A stretch of DNA of 64,000 nucleotides from the NCBI RefSeq assembly GCF_003351765.1, contig NZ_CP031229.1, forward strand, positions 620,001-684,000. The letters are read 5' to 3'. Source of the DNA: Ornithinimicrobium avium (GTDB taxonomy: Bacteria; Actinomycetota; Actinomycetes; Actinomycetales; Dermatophilaceae). A program made the position numbers and the translations under genes. Below, one piece after another: positions 25,380-33,461 of the stretch; position 1 is the stretch's first letter; each line of letters begins with the position of its first letter. The notes below the pieces were generated by a model. It did no database searches, was not told the origin of the DNA, and saw only the letters and a program-made list of their open reading frames with translations.

Positions 25380-26438
25380 TCAGGGCACGCGCCCGGTCCA
25401 CTCCGGCGTGCCGAACTTCGTCGCCACGAGCTCCCGGGCCGCGGCGAGCTCGGCGTCGGTGTAGGTCGAGTCCACCGTGGCGTAGCGCCCGCGGAAGTGG
25501 TCGAGGAAGACCTCGATGATCGCCCCGCGGCTCATCCCGGTCTGCGAGCGCATCGGGTCCACGCGCTTGGCGGCGCTGCGGGTGCCCTTGTCGGAGAGCT
25601 TCTCCTTGCCGATGCGCAGCACCTCCCCCATCTTCTCCGCGTCGATGTCGTAGGCCATCGTGACGTGGTGCAGCACCACGCCGTCGGCGAAGCGGCGCTG
25701 GGCGGCCCCGCCGATCTTGCCCTCCTCGGAGGCGATGTCGTTGAGCGGCACGTAGCGTGCGCGCACCCCGATCTCGGCCAGCGCGCCCATCACCCAGTCG
25801 TCGAGGTAGGCGTAGGCGTCCTCGAAGGAGAGCCCCTCGACCAGCGAGCTGGGCACCACCAACGAGTAGGTGATGCAGTTGCCGGCCTCCATGAACATCG
25901 CTCCGCCGCCGGTGATCCGGCGCACCACGCCGATGCCGTGCCGGGCGGCGCCCTCGGGGTCGATCTCGTTGCGCACCGACTGGAAGGAGCCGATGACCAC
26001 CAGCGGGGAGTCCCAGTCCCAGATCCGCAGCAGGGGGCGCCGGGCGCCGGAGGCCACCTCGTGCGGGAGCACCTCGTCCAGCGCCACGTGCATCACGGGC
26101 GGCAGCACGACCGGCGGTATGACGTCGAAGGTCAGGTCGTCCCAGCTGGTCGCCCGACCCAGGGCGCGGCGCACGGCGACGGCGACCGCCCGGGCGTCGA
26201 AGCCGATGAGGCGCACCGGGACCGTCCGTCCCTCCAGCCGCCGGGTGACCGCCGCGGCCAGGTCGGCGGCGCTGGTGCCCACCGCCTGCCCCACGAGGGC
26301 GGCGTCGATGTCCTCCAGGGCGTCGTCGGGCTCGAGGAAGAAGTCCCCGAACACACGGGCGGAGGTGATGACCTCGCCGTCGGTCTCGACGTCGACGGAG
26401 ACCAGCTTGCCTCCGCGCACCTTGTACTCTCCACGCAC
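25380..26438 (-). CDS. lplA: Lipoate-protein ligase A family protein, accessory domain first
   Basis: A 352-aa protein predicted to attach lipoate (or an octanoyl group) to lysines of E2 and GcvH proteins. Residues 1-95 (GEYKVRGGKLVSV and FGDFFLEPD) look like the LplA C-terminal accessory domain placed at the N-terminus. The BPL/LplA catalytic fold follows, with RRITGGGAMFMEAGN for the Arg-Arg-x-Ser/Thr-Gly-Gly-Gly loop and SEEGKIGGAAQRR carrying the ligand-binding lysine. I start at GTG 26438, with AGGAG 7-8 nt upstream. GcvH, a likely substrate, is encoded at 40.8-41.2 kb. Confidence 0.82.
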   Translation of the reverse strand: MRGEYKVRGGKLVSVDVETDGEVITSARVFGDFFLEPDDALEDIDAALVGQAVGTSAADLAAAVTRRLEGRTVPVRLIGFDARAVAVAVRRALGRATSWDDLTFDVIPPVVLPPVMHVALDEVLPHEVASGARRPLLRIWDWDSPLVVIGSFQSVRNEIDPEGAARHGIGVVRRITGGGAMFMEAGNCITYSLVVPSSLVEGLSFEDAYAYLDDWVMGALAEIGVRARYVPLNDIASEEGKIGGAAQRRFADGVVLHHVTMAYDIDAEKMGEVLRIGKEKLSDKGTRSAAKRVDPMRSQTGMSRGAIIEVFLDHFRGRYATVDSTYTDAELAAARELVATKFGTPEWTGRVP

Positions 26439-26549
26439 GCCGCGCTCCTCTCCCTCGGGTCCTGCCTGCCACCAGTGTGCCGGTCCGACCCGACCGGCTC
26501 GCGGGCGGACCTGCCCGCGCGGAGCCGGTCGCCGCCGTAGGCTGCCCCC

Positions 26550-26948
26550 ATGGCGACGCTGTTCACCAAGATCATCGAGGGCGAGATCCCCGGCGAGGTG
26601 GTGTGGTCCGACGAGGTCTGCGCGGCCTTCCTCGACATCGCGCCGCTGACCCGCGGCCACGCGCTGGTGGTGACGCGTGCCGAGGTCGACCTGTGGACCG
26701 ACCTGGACCCCTCGACCCTGGCGCACCTGATGAACGTGGCCGCCGTGATCGGCCGCGCCCAGGTGGAGGTCTTCGCCGGCGTCCGGGCCGGGCTGATCAT
26801 CCAGGGGTTCGAGGTCCCGCACGCCCACGTGCACGTCTTCCCCGTCAGCGGTCCCGAGGACTTCGACATGACGAGGACCACCGACCGCTCCCCCGAGGAC
26901 CTCGCCGCCGACGCCGAGCTGCTCCGCGCGGCGCTCGCGTCCGGATGA
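26550..26948 (+). CDS. HIT family protein
   Basis: A 132-aa histidine-triad nucleotide hydrolase or transferase with HAHVHVFP near residue 92. It begins ATLFTKIIEGEIPGEVVW, as in bacterial HinT-like proteins. The ATG is preceded by TAGGCT and 6 nt, so the mRNA is probably leaderless. Its stop overlaps the ATG of the DoxX gene by 4 nt. Confidence 0.9.
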   Translation: MATLFTKIIEGEIPGEVVWSDEVCAAFLDIAPLTRGHALVVTRAEVDLWTDLDPSTLAHLMNVAAVIGRAQVEVFAGVRAGLIIQGFEVPHAHVHVFPVSGPEDFDMTRTTDRSPEDLAADAELLRAALASG

Positions 26949-27463
26949 GCGAGGTGGACGGGCGCGAGGACGAGCCGCGCACGGACTACCACCGGGACGT
27001 CTACGACGAGTGGGGCGACCCTGACCCGGGCGAGCTGGAGGCGCACAGCCACGGTCTGGACTTCGGCCTGCTGCTCCTGCGCCTGGGGTCGCTCCCGCTG
27101 GTCGCGCACGGCCTGCACGGGGCTGCGGACATGCCCGGGCTGATCCGGCGGGTCGGCGACCATCCGCTCGGCGCGCAGAGCCCCGAGTTCTTCGCCTGGA
27201 TCCTCATGCTCGCCCAGGTCGCCCTGCCGGTCCTGCTCGCCGTCGGCCTGTTCACCCGCCCGGCCGCCTTCTTCACCGCCGCGATGACGGCCGTTCTGTG
27301 GCTGCTCACGGTGCCGCTGAGCCTGGGCTACTCGCCGTTGACGCCCCAGGGCGCCCTCACCGGCGAGGCGCTCCTGCTCCACGTCGGGCTGAGCCTGCCG
27401 CTCGTCTTCACCGGCGCGGGCCGTTGGTCCCTCGACGCGATGCGCACCGCCGGTCGGCCCTGA
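26945..27463 (+). CDS. DoxX family membrane protein
   Basis: A 172-aa protein with four helices (about residues 38-55, 80-100, 105-125 and 145-160) of the DoxX family, after a polar N-terminal segment of about 35 residues rich in Asp and Glu. DoxX proteins are linked to quinone or thiosulfate redox work and oxidative stress in other bacteria; the role here is unknown. It is coupled to the HIT gene (ATGA overlap) and lies 19 nt before rlmC. Confidence 0.82.
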   Translation: MSEVDGREDEPRTDYHRDVYDEWGDPDPGELEAHSHGLDFGLLLLRLGSLPLVAHGLHGAADMPGLIRRVGDHPLGAQSPEFFAWILMLAQVALPVLLAVGLFTRPAAFFTAAMTAVLWLLTVPLSLGYSPLTPQGALTGEALLLHVGLSLPLVFTGAGRWSLDAMRTAGRP

Positions 27464-27482
27464 ACGCAGGGAGGTCCCAGCG

Positions 27483-28625
27483 GTGCGGTGCGACTACTTC
27501 GACGCGGGGGTATGCCGTTCCTGCGCGCTCATGGGCGTCCCGCCCGAGCAGCAGCTGGCCGGCAAGCAGGCGACCGTCGCCGGTCTGCTCGGCGCGCGGG
27601 TCCCGGCGACGGCGTGGTCCGAGCCGTACCACGGTCCCGAGGTGGCCTTCCGCAACAAGGCCAAGCTCGTCGTCGGTGGCTCCAAGGGGTCGCCCACCGT
27701 CGGGATCCTCGACGCGGGGGGCCGCGGCGTGGACCTGCGCCGGTGCGGGCTCTACGAGCCCGGTCTGCACGCCGCGGTGCTCTCCCTGGCCGACCTGCTC
27801 GCGACGTCCGGCCTCACCCCCTACGACGTGCCCGCCCGACAGGGTGAGCTCAAGCATCTCCTGCTCACCCTCTCCCCCGACGGTGAGCTCATGGTCCGGT
27901 TCGTCCTGCGTTCCCCGGGTCAGCTGCGCCGGGTCCGCGAGCTGCTGCCGCAGGTGCGGGCCGCTCTGCCCACGACGCGTGTCGTCTCGGTCAACCTCCA
28001 GCCCGAGCACAAGGCGGTGCTCGAGGGCCCCGAGGAGACCGTCCTGACGCAGGCGGACAGCCTGCCGATGCGCGTCAACGACATCCGGCTGCACCTGCGA
28101 CCGCAGAGCTTCTTCCAGACCAACACCCACGTCGCGGCCGGTCTCTACGCTCAGGCTCGCGACTGGGCCGCCCAGGACGAGCGTGCCGGGGGCGGCCCGG
28201 GGTCGGTCCTCGACCTCTACTGCGGCGTCGGCGGCTTCGCCCTGCACCTGGCCGGGCCGGACCGCGACGTGCTCGGGGTCGAGAGCGCGCCGGAGGCGGT
28301 GAGCAGCGCGCGGACCAGCGCCCAGGAGCTGGCTCTGGACCCCGCGGTGGTGCGCTTCGAGGTCGGGGACGCGACGGCATACCTGCAGGAGGGTCCGACC
28401 CCGGACCTGGTCGTGGTCAACCCGCCCCGCCGGGGCGTCGGACCGCTCGCCGGCCGGCTGGAGAGCTCAGGGGTGCGACGCGTCCTCTACTCCTCGTGCA
28501 ACGCGCGCACCCTCGCCACGGACCTGGCCGCGATGCCGTCCCTGCGGGTGCGACGGGCCCGGCTCTTCGACATGTTCCCCCAGACCCACCACCACGAGGT
28601 GCTGGTCGAGCTCGTCCGCCGCTGA
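27483..28625 (+). CDS. rlmC: 23S rRNA (uracil-C5)-methyltransferase RlmC-like
   Basis: A 380-aa SAM-dependent methyltransferase of the RumA/RumB/TrmA family. The 4Fe-4S ligands are C3, C11, C14 and a fourth Cys near residue 87 (RRCGLYE). The SAM site is VLDLYCGVGGFALHL, and the catalytic Cys is in YSSCNARTLATDL. It lacks an N-terminal TRAM domain, as in RlmC, which acts on U747 of 23S rRNA. The GTG start follows GGAGG by about 8 nt. The gene is third in the HIT-DoxX-rlmC group. Confidence 0.88.
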   Translation: MRCDYFDAGVCRSCALMGVPPEQQLAGKQATVAGLLGARVPATAWSEPYHGPEVAFRNKAKLVVGGSKGSPTVGILDAGGRGVDLRRCGLYEPGLHAAVLSLADLLATSGLTPYDVPARQGELKHLLLTLSPDGELMVRFVLRSPGQLRRVRELLPQVRAALPTTRVVSVNLQPEHKAVLEGPEETVLTQADSLPMRVNDIRLHLRPQSFFQTNTHVAAGLYAQARDWAAQDERAGGGPGSVLDLYCGVGGFALHLAGPDRDVLGVESAPEAVSSARTSAQELALDPAVVRFEVGDATAYLQEGPTPDLVVVNPPRRGVGPLAGRLESSGVRRVLYSSCNARTLATDLAAMPSLRVRRARLFDMFPQTHHHEVLVELVRR

Positions 28626-28709
28626 GCCGGCGTGGGCCGAGGCCGACAGGGCCGGGCCGCTCTGACATGATGGAGCCGGTCCCGACCACCACGACAAGGA
28701 AGTTGATCG

Positions 28710-29057
28710 ATGGGCAACATCTTTCCCAGCGTCCCCGAGGGTGCGCAGGAGCTCAGCAACGCGTCGTTGGAGGTCCCCGACCCGCAGGGCGTGCTCGAGC
28801 GGCTGATGGAGCAGGCCAACCTGCACCGCGGCTCGCTGCGCGAGCAGGACGGCTACACCATCCCCTTCCGCGAGGGCGGCTCGGTGCGCATCCGTGTCGT
28901 CGAGGGCGGGGACGAGCAGGGCGGCGAGGGTCTGCGCCTCGTGGTGACCGCGCCGACCGTCGAGCGCCGCGACTACATCCAGGGCAAGGTCGGCGAGCTG
29001 ACGGCCGGGGAGCTGGGCGAGGAGGCCGGCCGGCTCGACTGGCAGGCCGGCGGCTGA
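28710..29057 (+). CDS. Conserved-looking small protein of unknown function
   Basis: A 115-aa acidic soluble protein, MGNIFPSVPEGAQELSN at the start, with a beta-rich middle (YTIPFREGGSVRIRVVE) and no transmembrane segment or known motif. GGAAG lies about 8 nt before the ATG. CATGAT at 28667-28672 could be a weak -10 box. It converges on the YciO-like gene 9 nt away. I do not recognise it. Confidence 0.6.
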   Translation: MGNIFPSVPEGAQELSNASLEVPDPQGVLERLMEQANLHRGSLREQDGYTIPFREGGSVRIRVVEGGDEQGGEGLRLVVTAPTVERRDYIQGKVGELTAGELGEEAGRLDWQAGG

Positions 29058-29066
29058 CCCGCCCGC

Positions 29067-29687
29067 TCAGCTGAACGGCTCGGGGTCGCCCGAGCCGACG
29101 CGGAGCACTTCGGCGTAGCCCTCGGACAGGTCCACGACCGTCGTGGGCTCCTGCCCGCTCTGGTCGCCCTCCACCACGATGTCCACGAGGTGGTCGAGAG
29201 CCTCCTTGACCTCCCACCCCAGCGCGAGCGGCTCGTCGTGCCCAGGCAGCAGCAGGGTGCTGGTCAGCAGCGGCTCCCCCATCGCCTCGACGATCGCGTG
29301 GGCCACCCGGTGGTCCGGGATCCGCACCCCGATCGTGCGCTTGCGGGGGTGGAGCACGCGGCGCGGCACCTCCTTGGTCGCGGGGAGGATGAAGGTGTAG
29401 CGCCCCGGCGTCGCGGCGCGCACGGCGCGGAAGACGCGGTTGTCCATCTGCACCAGCTGGCCGAGCTGGGCGAAGTCAGCGCACATCAGCGTGAAGTGGT
29501 GGCGCTCGTCCAGGTGCCGGATGTCGTGGATGCGCTGCTTGGCGTGCGGGTCCCCCAGCTGCGCCCCCAGCGTGTAGCAGGCGTCCGTGGGGAAGGCGAC
29601 CACCCCGCCCTCGCGCAGCGACCGGACGACCTGGTCGACCAGCCGCGGCTGCGGGTCGTGCGGGTGGATGTCCACGAAGCGCGCCAT
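29067..29687 (-). CDS. L-threonylcarbamoyladenylate synthase-type protein (YciO-like)
   Basis: A 206-aa YrdC/Sua5-fold protein. The double-stranded RNA or nucleotide-binding cleft shows FPTDACYTLGAQ, KQRIHDIRHLDERHHFTLMC and PGRYTFILPAT. It more closely resembles E. coli YciO than the essential TsaC/Sua5, so a role in t6A synthesis is uncertain. ATG 29687 is preceded by TACAGT and 7 nt, supporting a leaderless start over an in-frame GTG three codons upstream. Confidence 0.85.
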   Translation of the reverse strand: MARFVDIHPHDPQPRLVDQVVRSLREGGVVAFPTDACYTLGAQLGDPHAKQRIHDIRHLDERHHFTLMCADFAQLGQLVQMDNRVFRAVRAATPGRYTFILPATKEVPRRVLHPRKRTIGVRIPDHRVAHAIVEAMGEPLLTSTLLLPGHDEPLALGWEVKEALDHLVDIVVEGDQSGQEPTTVVDLSEGYAEVLRVGSGDPEPFS

Positions 29688-29730
29688 GGACGACACTGTA
29701 TGCCGCGGGCCCCGCGGTGCGCCCGCGATC

Positions 29731-30546
29731 TCAGGGGGCGTCGAGGAACCGCAGCACCACGTCGGCGAAGACCTGCGGCTGCCGGGAGTGGACCCAGTGG
29801 TTGGCGTCCTTGACCGTGACCCGCCGGGTCCTGGGGAAGAGCCTGCGCATCAGCGGCTCGTCCTCGTCGGTGATGTAGTCGGACTCGCTGCCGGCCACCC
29901 ACAGGACCGGCCCGTCGAAGCGTGCGCCGTCGGCGTGCGGGACGTCGCCGGTGACGACCGCCAGGTCCCGGCGCAGCACGTCGAGGTTGGCCTGCCACGC
30001 CAGCCGGCCGGAGCCGTCCCGCCGCAGGTTCTGCAGGAGGAAGCCGCGCAGCGAGGGCTGGGGCACCTCGCGCGAGAGCTGCCGGTCGGCGTCCCCGAGG
30101 CTGGCGAGGGTGGCCAGGTCGATCCGCGAGAGCGCGCCCAGCAGGTGCTCGAACTCCTCTCCCCCGCCAGAGCCGGCCGGGCTGACGTCCACCACGACGA
30201 GGTGGTCGACCAGGTCGGGCTCCGCCAGGGCGAGCGCCATGGCCGTCTTGCCGCCCATCGAGTGCCCGACGAGGTGGACGGGTCCCTCTGCGGCGACGCC
30301 CGCACGCAGGTGCTCGGCGACGGCGTGCGCCATCTGGCCGTAGTCCACGGGGTCCGTCCACGGCGAGGCTCCGTGGTTGGGCAGGTCGACGAGCAGGGCG
30401 CGCAGGTGCGGCTGCATGGCCCGCACGGTGGCGCCGAAGTTGCGGCCGCGGCCGAACAGCCCGTGCAGGAAGACCACGACAGGTCCGTGGTCGCCGACCA
30501 GCGTGCTGTGCAGGGTCCGGTCCGGGCGGCTGACGTCAGGTGTCAC
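29731..30546 (-). CDS. Alpha/beta hydrolase, YbfF-like esterase
   Basis: A 271-aa hydrolase with VVFLHGLFGRGRNF, the nucleophile elbow GHSMGG, an acid in the AGSESDYI region and the catalytic His in DANHWVHSRQP. Length and motifs match the YbfF acyl esterase group. The GTG start is 6 nt after TAGGCT, whose sequence includes the stop codon of the upstream GNAT gene, so the two genes are packed tightly. Confidence 0.83.
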   Translation of the reverse strand: MTPDVSRPDRTLHSTLVGDHGPVVVFLHGLFGRGRNFGATVRAMQPHLRALLVDLPNHGASPWTDPVDYGQMAHAVAEHLRAGVAAEGPVHLVGHSMGGKTAMALALAEPDLVDHLVVVDVSPAGSGGGEEFEHLLGALSRIDLATLASLGDADRQLSREVPQPSLRGFLLQNLRRDGSGRLAWQANLDVLRRDLAVVTGDVPHADGARFDGPVLWVAGSESDYITDEDEPLMRRLFPRTRRVTVKDANHWVHSRQPQVFADVVLRFLDAP

Positions 30547-30555
30547 GCCCCGAGC

Positions 30556-31575
30556 CTAGAGGGCCCCGTCCCCCGCGTCCTTCGAGGACCTCAGGTCCCG
30601 CTGCATCGCGGTGGTCCGCAGCTTGGGCACGAAGCCGACCCCCTCGTACAGACGCGTCGCCCCGGACGGGTTCTCGGAGTCCACGCCCAGCTCGATGACG
30701 TCGTAGGCGCCCGAGCGGCCGGCCAGGTCGACGGTGCGCAGCAGCGCGGCACGGGCCAGGCCCCGGCCGCGGGCTGCGCGCACCGTGCCCACGAGGTCGA
30801 CGTAGAGCTGACGGTCGACCCACTCCGTGCACAGCACGTAGGAGAGCACCTCGCCCTGCGGTGTCACCGCCAGGGTCGAGACCTCCGGGCGCCCGGATCG
30901 GGCCGTCCAGTGGTCGTGCCACGTCTCTGCCGACTGGGGACCGGAGCCCCAGTGGTCCCGGAAGGCGTCGTTGTGCGCCGTCCGCGCTGCCTGCTCGTGC
31001 TGGGCCGTGGGCGAGAGGAGCTCCACCCCCGGCGGCTCGGGCACCTGGATGCCGCCGCGGAGCGGGCGGGCCAGCTCGTCGTAGTAGCGCACCACCCGGT
31101 AGCCGCGGGCGCGGAGCATCCGCGAGGCGGACGACCCTTCCAGCCCGCCCCCGGCCCGCAGGTAGGCGTCCCTGCCGGGGTGCCGCTCGCGCACCAGCTG
31201 CTCGGCGCGCGGCTCCATCCGGTCCATCAGCTCGCGGCCGATGCCCCGCCCTCGATGGTCCGCGCGCACCCCTCCGGAGACGTAGCCGCGCCCGTTCCCC
31301 TCGTTGTCCGGGGTGGTCGGCACGGTCACCTGCGCGAAGCCGACGATCTGCCCCTCGTCCCTGGCGGTCAGCGAGTCGCGCGCCGGGTCGAAGCCGGCGA
31401 AGGTGAGTTCCTCGCGCAGGTCGTCCTCCCGGTAGAACTCCTCGGTCCCGTCCACCTCCGCGAGGTGGTTGACCAGGTTCGCCCAGGCGGGCACGTCCGC
31501 CTCGGTCAGGGGGGTCCACCTGTAGACCGTGCCCCGGGGCGTCGCGGAGGTCTCGTCCGTCGTCTGCTGCGTCAT
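30556..31575 (-). CDS. Tandem GNAT acetyltransferase
   Basis: A 339-aa protein with two GNAT folds. The N-terminal one has VRADHRGRGIGRELMDRM (acetyl-CoA loop) and the C-terminal one TVRAARGRGLARAALLR with ENPSGATRLYEGVGF. The layout resembles mycothiol synthase MshD, but I cannot assign that substrate, and a general N-acetyltransferase is equally likely. I chose ATG 31575 (MTQQTT), 6 nt after CAGACT. Confidence 0.8.
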   Translation of the reverse strand: MTQQTTDETSATPRGTVYRWTPLTEADVPAWANLVNHLAEVDGTEEFYREDDLREELTFAGFDPARDSLTARDEGQIVGFAQVTVPTTPDNEGNGRGYVSGGVRADHRGRGIGRELMDRMEPRAEQLVRERHPGRDAYLRAGGGLEGSSASRMLRARGYRVVRYYDELARPLRGGIQVPEPPGVELLSPTAQHEQAARTAHNDAFRDHWGSGPQSAETWHDHWTARSGRPEVSTLAVTPQGEVLSYVLCTEWVDRQLYVDLVGTVRAARGRGLARAALLRTVDLAGRSGAYDVIELGVDSENPSGATRLYEGVGFVPKLRTTAMQRDLRSSKDAGDGAL

Positions 31576-31658
31576 GACCCAAGTCTGCTGCCGGTCGCAG
31601 CCTGCCCGCCACCGGTTATCGCTGGCGCGTCCCGGGGACGGTGCCATCATGGTGCGCC

Positions 31659-32342
31659 ATGGACCTGGACCTCAGCTACTACCTCGGCATCACGCGGGGA
31701 GGCGCGGTCGCCGTTGTGATCAGCACCGTCGTCCTCTACTTCGCCTTCGGCGGGCTGCTGCGGCTGTGGGGCCAGCGGCTCTACTCCAGCCCGCGCAGCG
31801 TGGACCTCGCGGTCGCCACCGTGCTGGGGGCCATCGTCGGGCGTTCCACCATCGGCCACATACCGACGCTGGCCGGAGGGCTGATCGCGCTGGGGACCCT
31901 GGCCGCCCTGGAACTGTTCTTCCGGTTCCTGCGACGCCTGCCCATCCCCAAGCTGCGGCGGCCGCAGACCCCCTCGGCGCGCGGTGTCGTGCTCGCGGTC
32001 GGCGGAAAGGTCCGGGCCGACACCATGCGCACCTACGGCCTCACCATGCCGGTGCTGTGGAGCGCGCTGCGCCAGGCGGGCGTGAGCCACCCCTCCCAGG
32101 TCGCTCTCGCGGTGCTGGAGCCCAGGGGCAGGATCTCGGTGCTGCGCACCGGTCAGCCGATCCATCCCAGCGCGCTGACCGGGGTCCGGGGCGCCCACAC
32201 CGTCCTGGAACAGCTGAGGGAGGCCGGCGAGCTGCGCACCGCCCCGCTGAGCGCGGACGAGCACGGCGGTCCCAGCGGCGGCAGCGGCCGGGTGCCGACG
32301 CCGGAGGCCCCTGACAGCGGCGAGGCTCAGGGCACCTCGTAG
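31659..32342 (+). CDS. DUF421 (YetF-like) membrane protein
   Basis: A 227-aa protein with three N-terminal helices (residues 12-30, 43-60 and 65-83) and a soluble C-terminal domain with PKLRRPQTPSARGVVLAVGGKVR and VALAVLEPRGRISVLR, typical of the DUF421/YetF family. The last 30 residues are low-complexity Gly/Pro. Function is unknown. It diverges from the GNAT gene and overlaps the OsmC gene by 16 nt at the 3' ends. Confidence 0.82.
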   Translation: MDLDLSYYLGITRGGAVAVVISTVVLYFAFGGLLRLWGQRLYSSPRSVDLAVATVLGAIVGRSTIGHIPTLAGGLIALGTLAALELFFRFLRRLPIPKLRRPQTPSARGVVLAVGGKVRADTMRTYGLTMPVLWSALRQAGVSHPSQVALAVLEPRGRISVLRTGQPIHPSALTGVRGAHTVLEQLREAGELRTAPLSADEHGGPSGGSGRVPTPEAPDSGEAQGTS

Positions 32343-32749
32343 GAGACGGGCGTGGGCAGCGCCACGGTGCGCGAGACGGTGCACAGCCGGTCCCTGGACA
32401 TCGCCACCGCACCGGGCAGCCGCTCGCGCGCGGCGTCGCCGTCCTGCCCCTCCGGGAAGGTCACGGAAACGGTCACCGTGACCGGACCCAGGTGGTTGCC
32501 CTGCTCGTCCCGCACCTTCTCGGCGGCGGCCGTCATCGTGAAGCGCTCCGGCTCGGCCAGCCGGGAGGTGAGCACGTCGACGTCGATCGCCGAGCACCCG
32601 GCCACGGCCGCCAGCAGCAGCTCCACCGGGGTGAACTCCTGCGACTGCCCGGAGCCGAAGGGCAGCGTGCCGCCGCGGGCGTTGGTCGCCACGTACCGGG
32701 TCTGCCCGGTGCGCTCGATGCTCACCGATCTGGTCTCGTCCTTAGCCAT
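32327..32749 (-). CDS. OsmC family protein
   Basis: A 140-aa OsmC/Ohr-fold protein related to organic peroxide defence. The N-terminus SVSIERTGQTRYVATNARG and GQSQEFTPVELLLAAVAGCSAIDV with one redox Cys are visible; the second Cys is at RLCTVSRT. It belongs to the broader OsmC group rather than classical Ohr. ATG 32749 is used. It diverges from the phosphatase gene across 18 bp. Confidence 0.87.
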   Translation of the reverse strand: MAKDETRSVSIERTGQTRYVATNARGGTLPFGSGQSQEFTPVELLLAAVAGCSAIDVDVLTSRLAEPERFTMTAAAEKVRDEQGNHLGPVTVTVSVTFPEGQDGDAARERLPGAVAMSRDRLCTVSRTVALPTPVSYEVP

Positions 32750-32767
32750 GGCCGTAGTGTGCCAGTC

Positions 32768-33415
32768 ATGACCGACACCGATGCTGCCGAGGCCGCGCGC
32801 CGTCCGCCGCTGTCCGGACCGGCCGTCCCGGAGGGGCGCCTGGTGCTGGTACGCCACGGCGAGACCGAGTGGTCCCGCACCGGTCGGCACACCGGGCTGA
32901 CCGACCTGCCGCTGCTGCCCGAGGGAGAGTCGGCCGCCGGTGACATCGTCCGTGCCCTGGAGGGTATGGAGTTCGTCCACGTGCGCTGCTCTCCCCTGGA
33001 GCGCGCCCGGCGGACCGCGGAGCTGGCGGGGCTGCACGTCGATGAGCTGGACCCGGACCTGGTCGAGTGGGACTACGGCGGCTACGAGGGCAGGTCGACG
33101 GCCAACATCCGGGCCGAGCTGGGATACCACTGGACGGTCTTCGAGCATGGGGTGATTCCCGGCGCGACGCCCGGCGAGACGGTGGAGGAGGTTGCCGCAC
33201 GAGGCAGTCGGGTGCTGCAGCGCGTGAGGCCGCTCCTCTTCGAGGGCAACGTGTGCCTCGTGGGCCACGGGCACGCACTCCGCATCCTGACGGCGGTCTA
33301 CCTGCGCCAGGCGCCCCGCTTCGCACGGCACCTCACCTTCGCGGTCGGGTCGGTGGGGGTGCTCGGCCACCACCACGAGGACCCGGTGGTCGAGGCATGG
33401 AACCGACGGCGCTGA
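32768..33415 (+). CDS. Histidine phosphatase family protein
   Basis: A 215-aa phosphoglycerate-mutase-like enzyme with the RHG motif VRHGETEWSRTGRHTG, the second catalytic region SPLERARRTAEL and GHGHALRIL. The substrate is unknown. ATG 32768 is exactly 7 nt after TAGTGT and has no Shine-Dalgarno, so it is probably translated from a leaderless mRNA. Confidence 0.88.
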   Translation: MTDTDAAEAARRPPLSGPAVPEGRLVLVRHGETEWSRTGRHTGLTDLPLLPEGESAAGDIVRALEGMEFVHVRCSPLERARRTAELAGLHVDELDPDLVEWDYGGYEGRSTANIRAELGYHWTVFEHGVIPGATPGETVEEVAARGSRVLQRVRPLLFEGNVCLVGHGHALRILTAVYLRQAPRFARHLTFAVGSVGVLGHHHEDPVVEAWNRRR

Positions 33416-33461
33416 CCTTCCGGTCCCGTGCGACCACATCTCCCCGGTCGGGCGCCTGTCC

